From positions 1 through 23,127 of the forward strand of contig JBFXDW010000019.1 of assembly GCA_050180745.1 (NCBI GenBank): a DNA stretch of 23,127 nucleotides. The letters are read 5' to 3'. Positions 7,495-15,346 of this stretch are shown here, piece by piece. Numbering within the stretch: the stretch's first letter is position 1; the number at the start of each line of letters is the position of its first letter. The stretch is from JBFXDW01 sp050180745. GTDB lineage: Bacteria; Pseudomonadota; Alphaproteobacteria; UBA9219. A program made the position numbers and the translations under genes. Below the pieces are notes generated by a model. The model saw only the letters and a list, made by a program, of their open reading frames with translations, searched no databases and was not told where the DNA came from.

Positions 7495-8793
7495 TCATCC
7501 TTCTTTTTCCGGCACAATAAGCACACGGTTGATGCGGCGGCCCTTCATGCTGGCGACTTCAAAGCGTATATCTTGCCAGTCAAAACGATCGCCAGCTTTG
7601 GGGAGGCGGCCTAGTCTATCCATCACAAAACCGCCGAGCGTGTGGAACTCGCCGCCTTCGCGTAAATGGCGGACATGAAGCAAGGCCTCGATTTCGTCAA
7701 TAGGGGTCATGCCGTCTAAAAGCCAGCTTCCATCAGGGCGCTGAATGGGATTGGGGTCTTCATCATCCTCTTCGTCATCGTCTGGAATATCGCCTATGAT
7801 GGTTTCCAAAACATCCCGCAGGGTCACAAGTCCTTCGACGCTGCCATATTCATCAATCACAATCGCCATATGCTGGCCTGTCTCTTTGAACTGATCCAAA
7901 AGTCGCAATACGGGCGTTGTATCGGGGACAAGCATGGCTTCGCGGGAAAGTTTCTTGAGATCAAATACCTCGCCACGCAACAAAGCGTGCAGCACATCTT
8001 TGGTGTGGATGGCGCCTAAGACCTCTTCCATGTCGCCTCGGGCCAAAGGAATCATACTGCGCGGGCATTTCAAGATGGTCTTTTTATTTTCTTCATCGGA
8101 ATTGTCTATGTTCAGCCAAACGATATCAATGCGCGGTGTCATTAAGGTTCGGACAGACCGGTCTCCAAGACGCATGACTCCTTCCAGCATGCTTTTCTCT
8201 GCGGGCATAAAGATGCCGTTTTGTGTGCCTTCCGCGATGAGGTACTTAACTTCCTCTTCCGTGATCCCATTTTCTTGCCTTTGACTGATGCCTAAAAGAG
8301 TCAAAACAAAATTCGTTGAGAGCGCTAAAAACCAAACAAAGGGGGCAGCGATAAAGGCCAGAAACTTCATAAACCACGCAACACGAACCGCAATGCTCTC
8401 GGCATAGGAAAGGCCGATGCGTTTAGGGACAAGTTCGCCGATGATAAGGCTTAGAAAACTCACGGCGGTGACAACGAGGGCAAAGGCAATCTCTTCGCCA
8501 TAGGGGGCGAAGAGTTCAATCTTGTTGAGCCATATTCCTAGCGGTTCAGAAAAGCGACTTCCTGAGAAAGCTCCGGCTAGAATGCTGTTCAGCGTTACGC
8601 CGATTTGTACGATAGAGAGAAACGAAGAGGGATCATCCGCCAGTTCCAGAGCCAGTGCGGCCCCTTTCTTACGGTCTTCTTCAAGTATTTGCTGAAGGCG
8701 AGCTTTGCGGGCTGAGACAATCGCGAGCTCGGCCATGGCAAAGAAGCCGTTACAGAGGAGGAGGAGGAGAACGATCAGGAAGTCGATAATCAT
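7495..8793 (-). CDS. CNNM/DUF21 transmembrane protein with CBS pair and CorC_HlyC domain
   Basis: This is an integral inner-membrane protein of the HlyC/CorC (CNNM) family, whose members are linked to magnesium or cobalt export and ion homeostasis. The DUF21 domain (about residues 1-180) has four hydrophobic segments, starting MIIDFLIVLLLLLCNGFFAMAELAIVSARKAR and including the EL(V)PKRIGL motif. A CBS pair follows (about 200-330: RTLMTPRIDIVWL, IHTKDVL, MAIVIDEYGSVEGLVTLRDVLE), then an acidic linker (GDIPDDDEEDDEDP). The C-terminal CorC_HlyC domain ends ..GRRINRVLIVPEKEG. The 432-residue length is typical. It lies between queA and gluQ on the same strand with sizeable gaps, so a shared operon is uncertain. 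Substrate cannot be assigned. Confidence 0.9.
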   Translation of the reverse strand: MIIDFLIVLLLLLCNGFFAMAELAIVSARKARLQQILEEDRKKGAALALELADDPSSFLSIVQIGVTLNSILAGAFSGSRFSEPLGIWLNKIELFAPYGEEIAFALVVTAVSFLSLIIGELVPKRIGLSYAESIAVRVAWFMKFLAFIAAPFVWFLALSTNFVLTLLGISQRQENGITEEEVKYLIAEGTQNGIFMPAEKSMLEGVMRLGDRSVRTLMTPRIDIVWLNIDNSDEENKKTILKCPRSMIPLARGDMEEVLGAIHTKDVLHALLRGEVFDLKKLSREAMLVPDTTPVLRLLDQFKETGQHMAIVIDEYGSVEGLVTLRDVLETIIGDIPDDDEEDDEDPNPIQRPDGSWLLDGMTPIDEIEALLHVRHLREGGEFHTLGGFVMDRLGRLPKAGDRFDWQDIRFEVASMKGRRINRVLIVPEKEG

Positions 8794-8913
8794 GCCGGAT
8801 GCTTGGATAAATGTAATAGACTGTTGAACTTAGACACATACCTTCCAGAGCGCAAGGGTTTCAGAAAAGGGTGGTGGAGAGTTCCTGGCTTGGGTTAACA
8901 AAACATTCAGAGT

Positions 8914-8965
8914 ACCCTCCCGCAGGGGCAGGGTGATTTTTATCTTTTTTGATGACACGCCCTAA
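8914..8965. repeat. Dispersed repeat fragments in the CorC-gluQ spacer
   Basis: The hairpin at 8914-8934 (ACCCTCCC, loop GCA, GGGGCAGGGT) is a close inverted copy of 5078-5098. Downstream, TTTGATGACACGCCCTAA (8948-8965) is a near copy of 2301-2318. A T-rich tract lies between them on the plus strand, so it resembles a plus-strand terminator, but no plus-strand gene ends here. The rest of the roughly 205-base spacer (8794-8998) shows no gene. Confidence 0.55.
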
Positions 8966-8998
8966 GTTCGGAGCAATGGAGAGGAAAGAATGTTCAGC

Positions 8999-9838
8999 CT
9001 AAAGATGCTTCATAACGTAAGCTTTAATCTCTTCGGGAGAGTGTCCATTTTGGCGTAAATGCCGTAGAGTGACGGCTTTATCTCGTTTAGCAAAGCGGTT
9101 GCCATTTTTATCGCACAGCAATTTATGGTGGTGATAGTCCGGTTGAGGCAATGAGAGCAGTTTTTGCAGCAGGACATGGATATCCGTAAAGGGCATTAAA
9201 TCTTGTCCGCGTGTGACAAGATTGACCTCCTGATACGCATCATCAAGCGTGACACATAAATGGTAACTTGCGGCGACATCTTTGCGTGCCAGCACGACAT
9301 CGCCAAAGCGCGTGGGATTGGCCTTGATTTCGCCATGCTGATGATCGTACCAGCGTAAGGCTTCAACGTGTTCGCAGGCGCGGGCCATGTCCAAGCGCCA
9401 GACGGGATCTCGTGTTTCGGATAAGGCAGCACGTTGGGCTGCTGTCAGCGTGCGGCATGTTCCGGAATAAAGAGGCCCTTCTGTTTCATGATGTGGCGCG
9501 TGGCTCGCCTGATTGGCTTCGGATAGAACTTCTTTACGTGTGCAAAAACACGGATATAAAAGGCCTTCTTCACGCAAAAACTTAAGAGCACTGCCGTAAC
9601 GTTCCATATGCATGGATTGCTGGAGGACGGGTTTACTCCAAGATAAGCCCAGCCAGTGCAGATCTTCATAGATGAGCTCTATAAATTCCGGTTTGCAGCG
9701 AAGAGGATCAATATCTTCGATTCGCAGAATAAAGCGTCCGCCTGCTTTTTGTGCGGCCTGATAGGCGAAAAGAGCCGAAGCAGCATGGCCAAGATGAAGC
9801 TCTCCTGTGGGGCTGGGTGCAAAACGTGTGATTAACAT
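8999..9838 (-). CDS. gluQ: Glutamyl-queuosine tRNA(Asp) synthetase
   Basis: GluQ (YadB) is a truncated glutamyl-tRNA synthetase paralogue that attaches glutamate to the queuosine base at position 34 of tRNA-Asp, not to the tRNA 3' end. The 279 residues contain only the catalytic core: RFAPSPTGELHLGH (HIGH equivalent H15-LGH), FILRIEDIDPLR, a zinc site formed by CFC and the later YSGTCR, and LVTRGQDL. A degenerate KMSKS appears as NRFAKRDKA. It lacks the anticodon-binding domain of GltX, which with the zinc site separates it from true GltX. The start gives an N-terminus exactly at the catalytic fold, though no clear ribosome site is seen. It belongs functionally with tgt and queA. Confidence 0.94.
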   Translation of the reverse strand: MLITRFAPSPTGELHLGHAASALFAYQAAQKAGGRFILRIEDIDPLRCKPEFIELIYEDLHWLGLSWSKPVLQQSMHMERYGSALKFLREEGLLYPCFCTRKEVLSEANQASHAPHHETEGPLYSGTCRTLTAAQRAALSETRDPVWRLDMARACEHVEALRWYDHQHGEIKANPTRFGDVVLARKDVAASYHLCVTLDDAYQEVNLVTRGQDLMPFTDIHVLLQKLLSLPQPDYHHHKLLCDKNGNRFAKRDKAVTLRHLRQNGHSPEEIKAYVMKHL

Positions 9839-9938
9839 GGGTTATAACCATAACTATTTACTTTCAACATATATACGTCCGCTTTATTAGATGGTAAAGT
9901 TTCGCCGATTTTAACCTATCACAAAAGGGGATCAGACC

Positions 9939-11597
9939 ATGGATGATATTACCATTGCGCGGCAAGCTAGCTTGCGTCCTATTGAAGAGATTGGCGAAAA
10001 AGCTGGAATTTCTGCGGATTCTTTGTTGCGCTATGGGCCCTATAAGGCGAAGCTTGATATGAGCAAGCTCGCGCTGAAAGGGGAGGCAAAGGGGAAATTG
10101 ATCCTCGTGACGGCTATCAGCCCGACGGCGGCGGGAGAAGGTAAAACGACGACGACGATCGGCCTTGGCGATGCCTTGAGCGCCATTGGCAAGAACATCA
10201 TGATTTGTTTGCGTGAACCTTCTTTGGGGCCTTGCTTTGGCATGAAGGGCGGCGCTACGGGTGGTGGTCAAGCGCAAGTGGCACCGATGGATGATATCAA
10301 CCTTCATTTTACAGGCGATTTTCACGCAATTACGGCGGCGAATAATTTGCTCTCGGCTTTGATTGATAATCATATCTATTGGGGGAACGAACTTGGCATC
10401 GACCCCAGCAAAGTGACGTGGCGGCGCGTGATGGATATGAATGATCGTGCGTTACGGCAAATCGTCGTAGGTCTTGGGAATAATGGCCAAACGCGTGAGG
10501 ATGGTTTTGATATTTCTGTGGCCTCGGAAGTGATGGCTATTTTCTGTCTAGCGCGCTCTTTGGATGACCTTGAAGAGCGTTTGGGGAACATCATCATTGG
10601 CCAACGTTTTGACAAAACTTTTGTGCGCGCGAAGGAGCTGAAGGCGGCTCCGGCGATGACGGCGCTTTTGCGCGATGCGTTTCAGCCTAATCTTGTGCAA
10701 ACGCTCGAGCATACGCCCACACTGATCCATGGCGGGCCTTTTGCGAATATCGCACATGGGTGTAACTCGGTGGTGGCTACGGACACGGCACGCAAGCTGG
10801 CCGATTATGTCGTTACAGAAGCCGGATTTGGCGCTGATCTTGGGGCTGAAAAATTCTTTGATATCAAATGTCGTCAGGCCAAACTTAAACCAAAAGCTAC
10901 AGTTGTCGTTGCAACGATCCGTGCGTTGAAGTTGCAAGGTGGTGTCGCTAAGGACAAGCTGAGCGAGGAAAATCCAGCGGCTGTAGAAGCAGGGCTGGGT
11001 AACCTGATCCGTCACGTTGAGAATGTCCAAAAATACGGCATTCCAGCAACTGTGGCGATCAATCATTTTGTGAATGACACTGAAGCGGAAACGGATGTCG
11101 TTCGCAAGGCTTGCGAGGCGATCGGTGTGAAAGCCTTTTTCTGTAGCCACTGGGCGAATGGCGGTAAGGGGGCGATAGAGCTTGCGCAGGAGGTCGTTCG
11201 TTTGGCTGATAGTGACGAGGGCGATTTCCATCCGCTGTATAGCGATGATTTGCCGTTGGCCGAGAAAATGCGCACCGTGGCAACCGAGATTTACCGCGCG
11301 GAAGATATCGAGCTTTCAGACATTGCGCGTCGTAAGCTTGAGACATACGAGGCCGAAGGCTATCGTAAACTGCCCGTTTGTATGGCCAAAACGCAGTATA
11401 GCTTTTCTTCGGATGCTAGCTTGTTGGGTGCTCCGACGGGATTTAAGTTGGCTATCCGTGATGTGCGTTTGTCGGCAGGGGCGGGGTTCATCGTCGCACT
11501 TTGCGGTGACATTATGACAATGCCCGGATTGTCTCGTACGCCAGCGGCGCATAAAATTCACGTCAATAAAGAAGGCCTGATCGACGGGCTTTTCTAG
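9939..11597 (+). CDS. fhs: Formate--tetrahydrofolate ligase
   Basis: Fhs (FTHFS) makes 10-formyl-tetrahydrofolate from formate, THF and ATP, feeding purine synthesis, initiator-tRNA formylation and serine/glycine interconversion. The 552 residues match the family length. The ATP P-loop region is SPTAAGEGKTTTTIGLGDAL (residues 61-80). The family signatures SLGPCFGMKGGATGGG, TGDFHAIT, and near the C-terminus SAGAGFIVALCGDIMTMPGLSR are intact. An AGGGGA site lies before the ATG. The gene is divergent from gluQ (100-base spacer) and converges on bamE. It stands alone: folD and other one-carbon genes are not adjacent. I see no folate or ZTP riboswitch in the leader. Confidence 0.97.
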   Translation: MDDITIARQASLRPIEEIGEKAGISADSLLRYGPYKAKLDMSKLALKGEAKGKLILVTAISPTAAGEGKTTTTIGLGDALSAIGKNIMICLREPSLGPCFGMKGGATGGGQAQVAPMDDINLHFTGDFHAITAANNLLSALIDNHIYWGNELGIDPSKVTWRRVMDMNDRALRQIVVGLGNNGQTREDGFDISVASEVMAIFCLARSLDDLEERLGNIIIGQRFDKTFVRAKELKAAPAMTALLRDAFQPNLVQTLEHTPTLIHGGPFANIAHGCNSVVATDTARKLADYVVTEAGFGADLGAEKFFDIKCRQAKLKPKATVVVATIRALKLQGGVAKDKLSEENPAAVEAGLGNLIRHVENVQKYGIPATVAINHFVNDTEAETDVVRKACEAIGVKAFFCSHWANGGKGAIELAQEVVRLADSDEGDFHPLYSDDLPLAEKMRTVATEIYRAEDIELSDIARRKLETYEAEGYRKLPVCMAKTQYSFSSDASLLGAPTGFKLAIRDVRLSAGAGFIVALCGDIMTMPGLSRTPAAHKIHVNKEGLIDGLF

Positions 11598-11598
11598 G

Positions 11599-11630
11599 TT
11601 CTGAACAGGCTCTTGGGGCGTGTCGTTAAA
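11599..11630. repeat. Composite of two dispersed repeat motifs after fhs
   Basis: Immediately after the fhs stop lies TTCTGAACAGGCTCTT (11599-11614). It differs by one base from 15137-15152, and the complement of the left arm there matches it exactly over 12 bases. Overlapping it is TTGGGGCGTGTCGTTAAA (11613-11630), the inverse of the motif at 2301-2318 and 8948-8965. The two motifs occurring side by side here suggest they belong to one element family. A weak AAAACAA/TTGTTTT stem (11628-11634 with 11642-11648) might help end transcription of fhs and bamE. Confidence 0.55.
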
Positions 11631-11638
11631 ACAACAAA

Positions 11639-12088
11639 CTATTGTTTTCGGCTTAGGCTGCCGGGGCGGCCAACGTTGCCCATGAGCTGTTCGATAAAGC
11701 TCGTTTGGCGGCCATAGGTCGGTGTACGGCGTGAAACGGGCGTTATTGTTTCTGCGTCTTTAGCGTCGAACTCATTCATCGCTTCAACGATTCCATTGTC
11801 GTCGAATTTGATCTCTATGCTCTTTTGCTCGATCGTTTGAGGGTCCAGAAATGAACGTTGTTCGGTCTTCCTTGTGATGTAGTACCAAATCGTCTCATCA
11901 AAGGTACTCACTTGTGTCGGGCTGCCAAGCGTATCCAAGACATTTTCTCGTGAGCTTGTTCCCACCTCTATTTTGGCGACCTCTTCAGGGTCAAGCACCG
12001 CACCACGTGTTGCCACTTTGGGCGCACATGCGCTCATCGACAGGCAAAAGAGAAGGGTCAAGAGGATAGACGAAAAACGTGAAAACAT
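11639..12088 (-). CDS. bamE: Outer-membrane assembly lipoprotein, BamE/SmpA family
   Basis: BamE is a small lipoprotein of the BAM complex that inserts beta-barrel proteins into the outer membrane. The 149 residues start with a signal peptide (RFSSILLTLLFCL) and a lipobox MSAC with the lipidated cysteine at C21. The SmpA/OmlA fold follows: VEVGTS-type turn (KIEVGTSSRENVLDTLGSPTQVSTFDETIWYYI) and then the strand IEIKFDDNGIV. A basic, low-complexity tail extends beyond the E. coli protein, as is common in alphaproteobacteria. An AAGG site sits 6 bases before the ATG. It is divergent from yceD across 64 bases. This bamE / DUF177 / plsX / fabH order is typical of alphaproteobacteria. Confidence 0.9.
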   Translation of the reverse strand: MFSRFSSILLTLLFCLSMSACAPKVATRGAVLDPEEVAKIEVGTSSRENVLDTLGSPTQVSTFDETIWYYITRKTEQRSFLDPQTIEQKSIEIKFDDNGIVEAMNEFDAKDAETITPVSRRTPTYGRQTSFIEQLMGNVGRPGSLSRKQ

Positions 12089-12152
12089 GGCTAGCCTTGG
12101 TGTTCGTTGTTCGATAAAAAGAAGGAGCTACTCATATATAGGGATACTTATA

Positions 12153-12698
12153 ATGAAATACAATAAAAGCGAATTTGAGCTATCGCGACTTATTAAAATT
12201 GACAAAATCCCGCGTGGAGGGATTGAAGAGCGAATCAAGGCTCGTCCCAAAGAGAGGGAAGGCCTTCAGAAGCGGTTTCATTTAGAGGCCTTAACTCGCC
12301 TTGAGGCGCTTATTAATGTTGATCATACACGCAAGCATATGTTTGAGGTTAAGGGCCGTTTGTGGGCCGATGTCGTGATGCGCTGCGTGGTGACGCTGGA
12401 GCCTGTGCCTTTGACGATTGAGGATTCTATAGATGTTCTCTATGCACCTCCTGCTATGATTGCTTCGGCTGAGGATATGTCCGAGCTTGGGGATCTTGAT
12501 CAGCCCGAGCCTATTGAGAATGGAGGTATTGATCTTGGAGAGCTGGTGGCTCAACATTTGGCGATGGCGCTGCCTTTATACCCCAGAAAGGAAGGGGTTT
12601 CTTTTGGTGAGGCTGAATATCATGGAGACTCAGATCAGGCTGAAAATCCCTTTGTCGTTCTGCGAGATTCCATAAAAGATAAAGAAAAAACAGAATAA
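12153..12698 (+). CDS. yceD: DUF177 (YceD) family protein
   Basis: YceD/DUF177 proteins are encoded next to rpmF and are thought to work in 23S rRNA or large-subunit maturation; the mechanism is poorly known. The 181 residues show the family pattern: an N-terminal strand region (FELSRLIKIDKIP), a central GRLWADVVMRCVVTLEPVPLTIEDSIDVLYAP, and an acidic C-terminal half with DLGELVAQHLAMALPLYPRKEG. The frame is open upstream to 11973, but that extension runs through the divergent bamE gene. The ATG at 12153 has AGGGA about 9 bases upstream and begins where conserved sequence starts. It is followed by rpmF after a T-rich 157-base spacer. Confidence 0.85.
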   Translation: MKYNKSEFELSRLIKIDKIPRGGIEERIKARPKEREGLQKRFHLEALTRLEALINVDHTRKHMFEVKGRLWADVVMRCVVTLEPVPLTIEDSIDVLYAPPAMIASAEDMSELGDLDQPEPIENGGIDLGELVAQHLAMALPLYPRKEGVSFGEAEYHGDSDQAENPFVVLRDSIKDKEKTE

Positions 12699-12855
12699 TA
12701 GCTATATTCTTACGTTTTTGCTCCTTTTTTCTTGCGCAAATGTTAGATTTTTCGTAAACCGTCCTCCTTCGGAGATTTCCGCCTTCCTGTTTGCCTTTTG
12801 TGAGCAAGGGTTGTGCGCTCGTTTTTTTTCGGTTTTTTACCCGTGGGTTAGAGTT

Positions 12856-13038
12856 ATGGCAGTTCCAAAAAGTAAGACATCCAAATCTGCACGCGATATG
12901 CGCCGTTCGCATCATGCGTTGAAACCAGTTTCTGTGGCTGAGTGCCCTAATTGTGGTGAGCCCAAGCGCCAACATCAAGTTTGCGCCGCTTGTGGTCACT
13001 ATGATGGTCGTGCTGTTGTGAAAACGACGACGGCTTAA
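12856..13038 (+). CDS. rpmF: 50S ribosomal protein L32
   Basis: This 60-residue large-subunit protein begins MAVPKSKTSKSARDMRRSHH, the universal L32 start. It keeps both CxxC pairs (CPNCGEPKRQHQVCAACGHY), so it is the zinc-ribbon (C+) form. The frame extends upstream to 12718, but the conserved start fixes 12856. No strong ribosome site is visible before it. L32 upstream of plsX-fabH links ribosome output to lipid synthesis in many bacteria. The spacer before it (12699-12855) is T-rich with a small CTCC-TTC-GGAG hairpin at 12764-12774 and no other gene. Confidence 0.96.
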   Translation: MAVPKSKTSKSARDMRRSHHALKPVSVAECPNCGEPKRQHQVCAACGHYDGRAVVKTTTA

Positions 13039-13087
13039 TCACTTCGCTTCTTTTATCATCTCGTTGCCGAAAGGCTCTGGTGTCAGT

Positions 13088-14140
13088 TTGAGTATTTGTG
13101 AAAATCATACCGTCATTGCGATCGACGCAATGGGGGGCGATGATGGCGCGGCTATGACCATGGCGGGAGCCGCGATGGCACTCGAGCGATATCCTAAGCT
13201 TTCCTTTATCATTTATGGCGATGAGGCCGTTGTTGCTCCTGAGCTCAAGCGCTATCCAGCGCTTCAGGCGGCTAGCGAGCTGCGCCATACGCCTGATTTT
13301 GTATCTCCCGAACAGAAACCTTCTCAAGCGCTGCGGCAGGGCCGTACATCAAGCATGCGCCTTGCGATTAATGCCGTCTCTAAGGGAGAGGCCGTGAGCG
13401 TCGTTTCTGCGGGCAATACGGGCGCGTTGATGGCAATGGCCAAATTCGTGCTTCGTACTATGCCGGGGATAGACAGACCCGCAATTGCAACTGTGTTTCC
13501 TACGAAAGTGGGCGAGTCGGTTGTGTTGGATTTGGGCGCTAATCTTGAGTGCGATGCTGAGAATCTCGTCCAATTCGCGCTGATGGGGGCGATTTTCTGT
13601 AATGCTGTTTTGGGAATCGAAAAACCTTCTATTGGGCTTCTCAATATAGGGACTGAGGAAATGAAAGGCCATGACGAGATTCGTCTTGCGGCCTCGATTT
13701 TGCGTGAGCGTCCTTTACCTGGCACGTTCGAAGGTTTTGTCGAAGGCGATGGCATTATGGGCGGTGCGGTAGATGTGATCGTCACGGACGGTTTCAGCGG
13801 CAACATTGCGCTGAAAACGGCGGAAGGTACCGCTAAGCTTATGGGACACTTTTTAAAGGAGAGCTATAAGAGCTCTCTTATGGCAAAAATCGGTTTCTTA
13901 TTTGCTCATGGGGCGTTGCGTAAAATGCAGTTGCGGGCGGACCCTCGGCGCTATAACGGGGCGATGTTCCTTGGCCTGAAAGGGATTTGTGTCAAAAGCC
14001 ATGGGGGGACGGACCCCGAAGGCTTTGCTAATGCGATTGGCGTCGCTTTTGATTTAGCGGATCGTCAGTTTAATCAACGCATTGGCCGAGAGCTTGCCGC
14101 ACATTATGGTCAGTTTGATGTGGATGGGGATGCTGCGTGA
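13088..14140 (+). CDS. plsX: Phosphate acyltransferase PlsX
   Basis: PlsX converts acyl-ACP to acyl-phosphate, the donor for PlsY in phospholipid synthesis; it is a peripheral membrane enzyme. Family motifs are IAIDAMGGDDGA at the N-terminus, SAGNTGALMAMA, LDLGANLECDAENLVQFA, LLNIGTEEMKGHD, VDVIVTDGFSGNIALKTAEG and FLGLKGICVKSHGG. The first in-frame ATG lies inside AMGGD, so initiation must use another codon. I chose TTG at 13088 (GGTG five bases upstream), giving 350 residues; TTG at 13064 is an alternative. The stop overlaps the fabH GTG by four bases (GTGA), implying coupling. The assignment is certain; the start is not. Confidence 0.94.
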   Translation: MSICENHTVIAIDAMGGDDGAAMTMAGAAMALERYPKLSFIIYGDEAVVAPELKRYPALQAASELRHTPDFVSPEQKPSQALRQGRTSSMRLAINAVSKGEAVSVVSAGNTGALMAMAKFVLRTMPGIDRPAIATVFPTKVGESVVLDLGANLECDAENLVQFALMGAIFCNAVLGIEKPSIGLLNIGTEEMKGHDEIRLAASILRERPLPGTFEGFVEGDGIMGGAVDVIVTDGFSGNIALKTAEGTAKLMGHFLKESYKSSLMAKIGFLFAHGALRKMQLRADPRRYNGAMFLGLKGICVKSHGGTDPEGFANAIGVAFDLADRQFNQRIGRELAAHYGQFDVDGDAA

Positions 14141-15117
14141 CTCTTCGTTCAGTGATCAAAGCCGTTGGGAGCTATCTACCTGAGCAGGTTGTGACAAACC
14201 ATGATCTTGTGGCTCGCGGTGTTGATACGAGCCACGAATGGATTTTTCAGCGCACAGGTATTGAGCAGCGCCACGTTGCGGGTGAGGGCGAGTTTACCTC
14301 TGATCTAGCCGTGAAAGCGGCGAAGATAGCGCTGGAGCGTGCTGCCTTGTCAGTTGATGATATTGATATGATTGTTGTGGGAACGACGACGCCTGATAAT
14401 GTTTTTCCCTCGACGGCGGCGCGTGTGCAGGCCAAGCTTGGAATGAAGGCTGGGGCGTGTGCGTTTGACGTACAGGCTGTGTGCTCTGGCTTTGTTTATG
14501 CGCTGACGATGGCGGATAATGCCTTGCGGCTTGGGCAGGCTAAGCGTGCGCTCGTGATTGGCGCTGAAACATTATCTCGTCTCATTGACTGGCAGGATCG
14601 TTCGACATGCTTTTTGTTCGGTGATGGGGCGGGCGCGGTTGTTTTGGAATCGCAGGAAAGTGCGGGAGATTTAACCGATCAAGGGATCCTCTCAACGCAT
14701 TTGCATACGGATGGCTATGGATACGATCATCTCTATGTTGATGGTGGCCCCGGTTCGACGGGTACAGCCGGTAAAATGCGTATGGATGGGCCAGAGGTTT
14801 TCCGTCACGCCGTGACGCGCCTGTCACAGGTGGTTGATGAGGCTCTTGCTGCCAATGGCATTACGGGAACTGATATTGACTGGCTTGTGCCGCATCAGGC
14901 TAACCTTCGCATTATTCAGGGGCTTGCGAAGAAGCTGAAGCTCTCCCCTGAGCGTGTGGTGATGACGATTTCTAAACACGCGAATACGTCGGCGGCTTCA
15001 ATTCCTCTGGCATTGGATAGTGCGACCTCAAAAGGCTCTATAGAGCGTGGGCAATTATTATTGCTCGACGCCATGGGCGGCGGTTTTACGTGGGGCGCGG
15101 TGTTGGTGCGGTATTAG
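14137..15117 (+). CDS. fabH: 3-oxoacyl-[ACP] synthase III (KAS III)
   Basis: FabH condenses acetyl-CoA with malonyl-ACP to begin fatty-acid chains. The 326 residues hold the catalytic triad C116 (DVQAVCSGF), H253 (VPHQANLRI) and N283 (SKHANTSAASIP), plus the TGIEQRH and GDGAGAVVL motifs. It starts at GTG (14137) with GGGGA six bases upstream and overlaps plsX by four bases. In many alphaproteobacteria ihfA follows fabH; here a palindrome and then secG follow, so local gene order differs from what I expect. Confidence 0.97.
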   Translation: MTLRSVIKAVGSYLPEQVVTNHDLVARGVDTSHEWIFQRTGIEQRHVAGEGEFTSDLAVKAAKIALERAALSVDDIDMIVVGTTTPDNVFPSTAARVQAKLGMKAGACAFDVQAVCSGFVYALTMADNALRLGQAKRALVIGAETLSRLIDWQDRSTCFLFGDGAGAVVLESQESAGDLTDQGILSTHLHTDGYGYDHLYVDGGPGSTGTAGKMRMDGPEVFRHAVTRLSQVVDEALAANGITGTDIDWLVPHQANLRIIQGLAKKLKLSPERVVMTISKHANTSAASIPLALDSATSKGSIERGQLLLLDAMGGGFTWGAVLVRY

Positions 15118-15152
15118 AGCCTGTTCATAATCTAGATTCTGAACAGGTTCTT
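15116..15152. repeat. 36-base near-perfect palindrome after fabH
   Basis: AGAGCCTGTTCA (15116-15127) pairs with TGAACAGGTTCT (15140-15151) with one G-T pair. The spacer itself holds the palindrome AATCTAGATT (15129-15138), so nearly all 36 bases are self-complementary. The element starts on the last bases of the fabH stop codon. The arm recurs at 11599-11614. No U-run follows, so a simple terminator is unlikely. Confidence 0.65.
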
Positions 15153-15271
15153 AGAGGAAAAATCCAACATCCAACCAATCCCCCATTCCCAATTCTCTGA
15201 ATCTTTTTCCTAGCCATAGGCTTCATCTTCCTATAGGGTTTAGTTCCAGCCAATAAATTGATATACCTTGA

Positions 15272-15291
15272 TGTCCGATTCTGGTCGGACA
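15272..15291. other. Small hairpin in the secG leader
   Basis: TGTCCGA (15272-15278) and TCGGACA (15285-15291) form a perfect 7-bp stem with a 6-base loop, about 55 bases before the secG start. It may be an operator or leader structure for secG; nothing else in the roughly 230-base fabH-secG spacer suggests a gene. No U-run follows, so it is not an obvious terminator. Confidence 0.4.
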
Positions 15292-15346
15292 CGCTCGTGT
15301 ATGTCGTTTCGTTTTGTATTTTGAGTTTTTTCTGAGGGAGACCCCT

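Noticed and set aside
8914..8950. Hairpin plus T-rich tract resembling a plus-strand intrinsic terminator
   Set aside because: Both flanking genes are on the minus strand, so nothing is available to terminate; the hairpin is better explained as a copy of the 5078-5098 repeat.
9839..9938. Possible folate/ZTP riboswitch before fhs, and a preQ1 riboswitch before queA (7365-7494)
   Set aside because: Neither leader shows the conserved cores of those riboswitches.
10548..11231. Long open frame on the minus strand (227 codons) opposite fhs
   Set aside because: It lies wholly inside the well-supported fhs gene and its translation has no recognisable motifs; it is a shadow of fhs codon usage.
11973..12152. 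Upstream extension of the DUF177 frame
   Set aside because: It crosses the divergent bamE start region and is not conserved-looking; the ATG at 12153 fits the family.
12718..12855. Upstream extension of the rpmF frame
   Set aside because: L32 always begins MAVPK-like; the extension is hydrophobic translation of a T-rich spacer.
13324..13806. Minus-strand open frame (160 codons) opposite plsX
   Set aside because: It is antisense to conserved plsX motifs and rich in serine/proline shadow composition, with no family match.
15118..15346. A tRNA gene in the fabH-secG spacer, as tRNA genes often follow secG-type loci
   Set aside because: No cloverleaf, T-loop GTTCRANNC or CCA end could be found; the spacer holds only the palindrome and a small hairpin.
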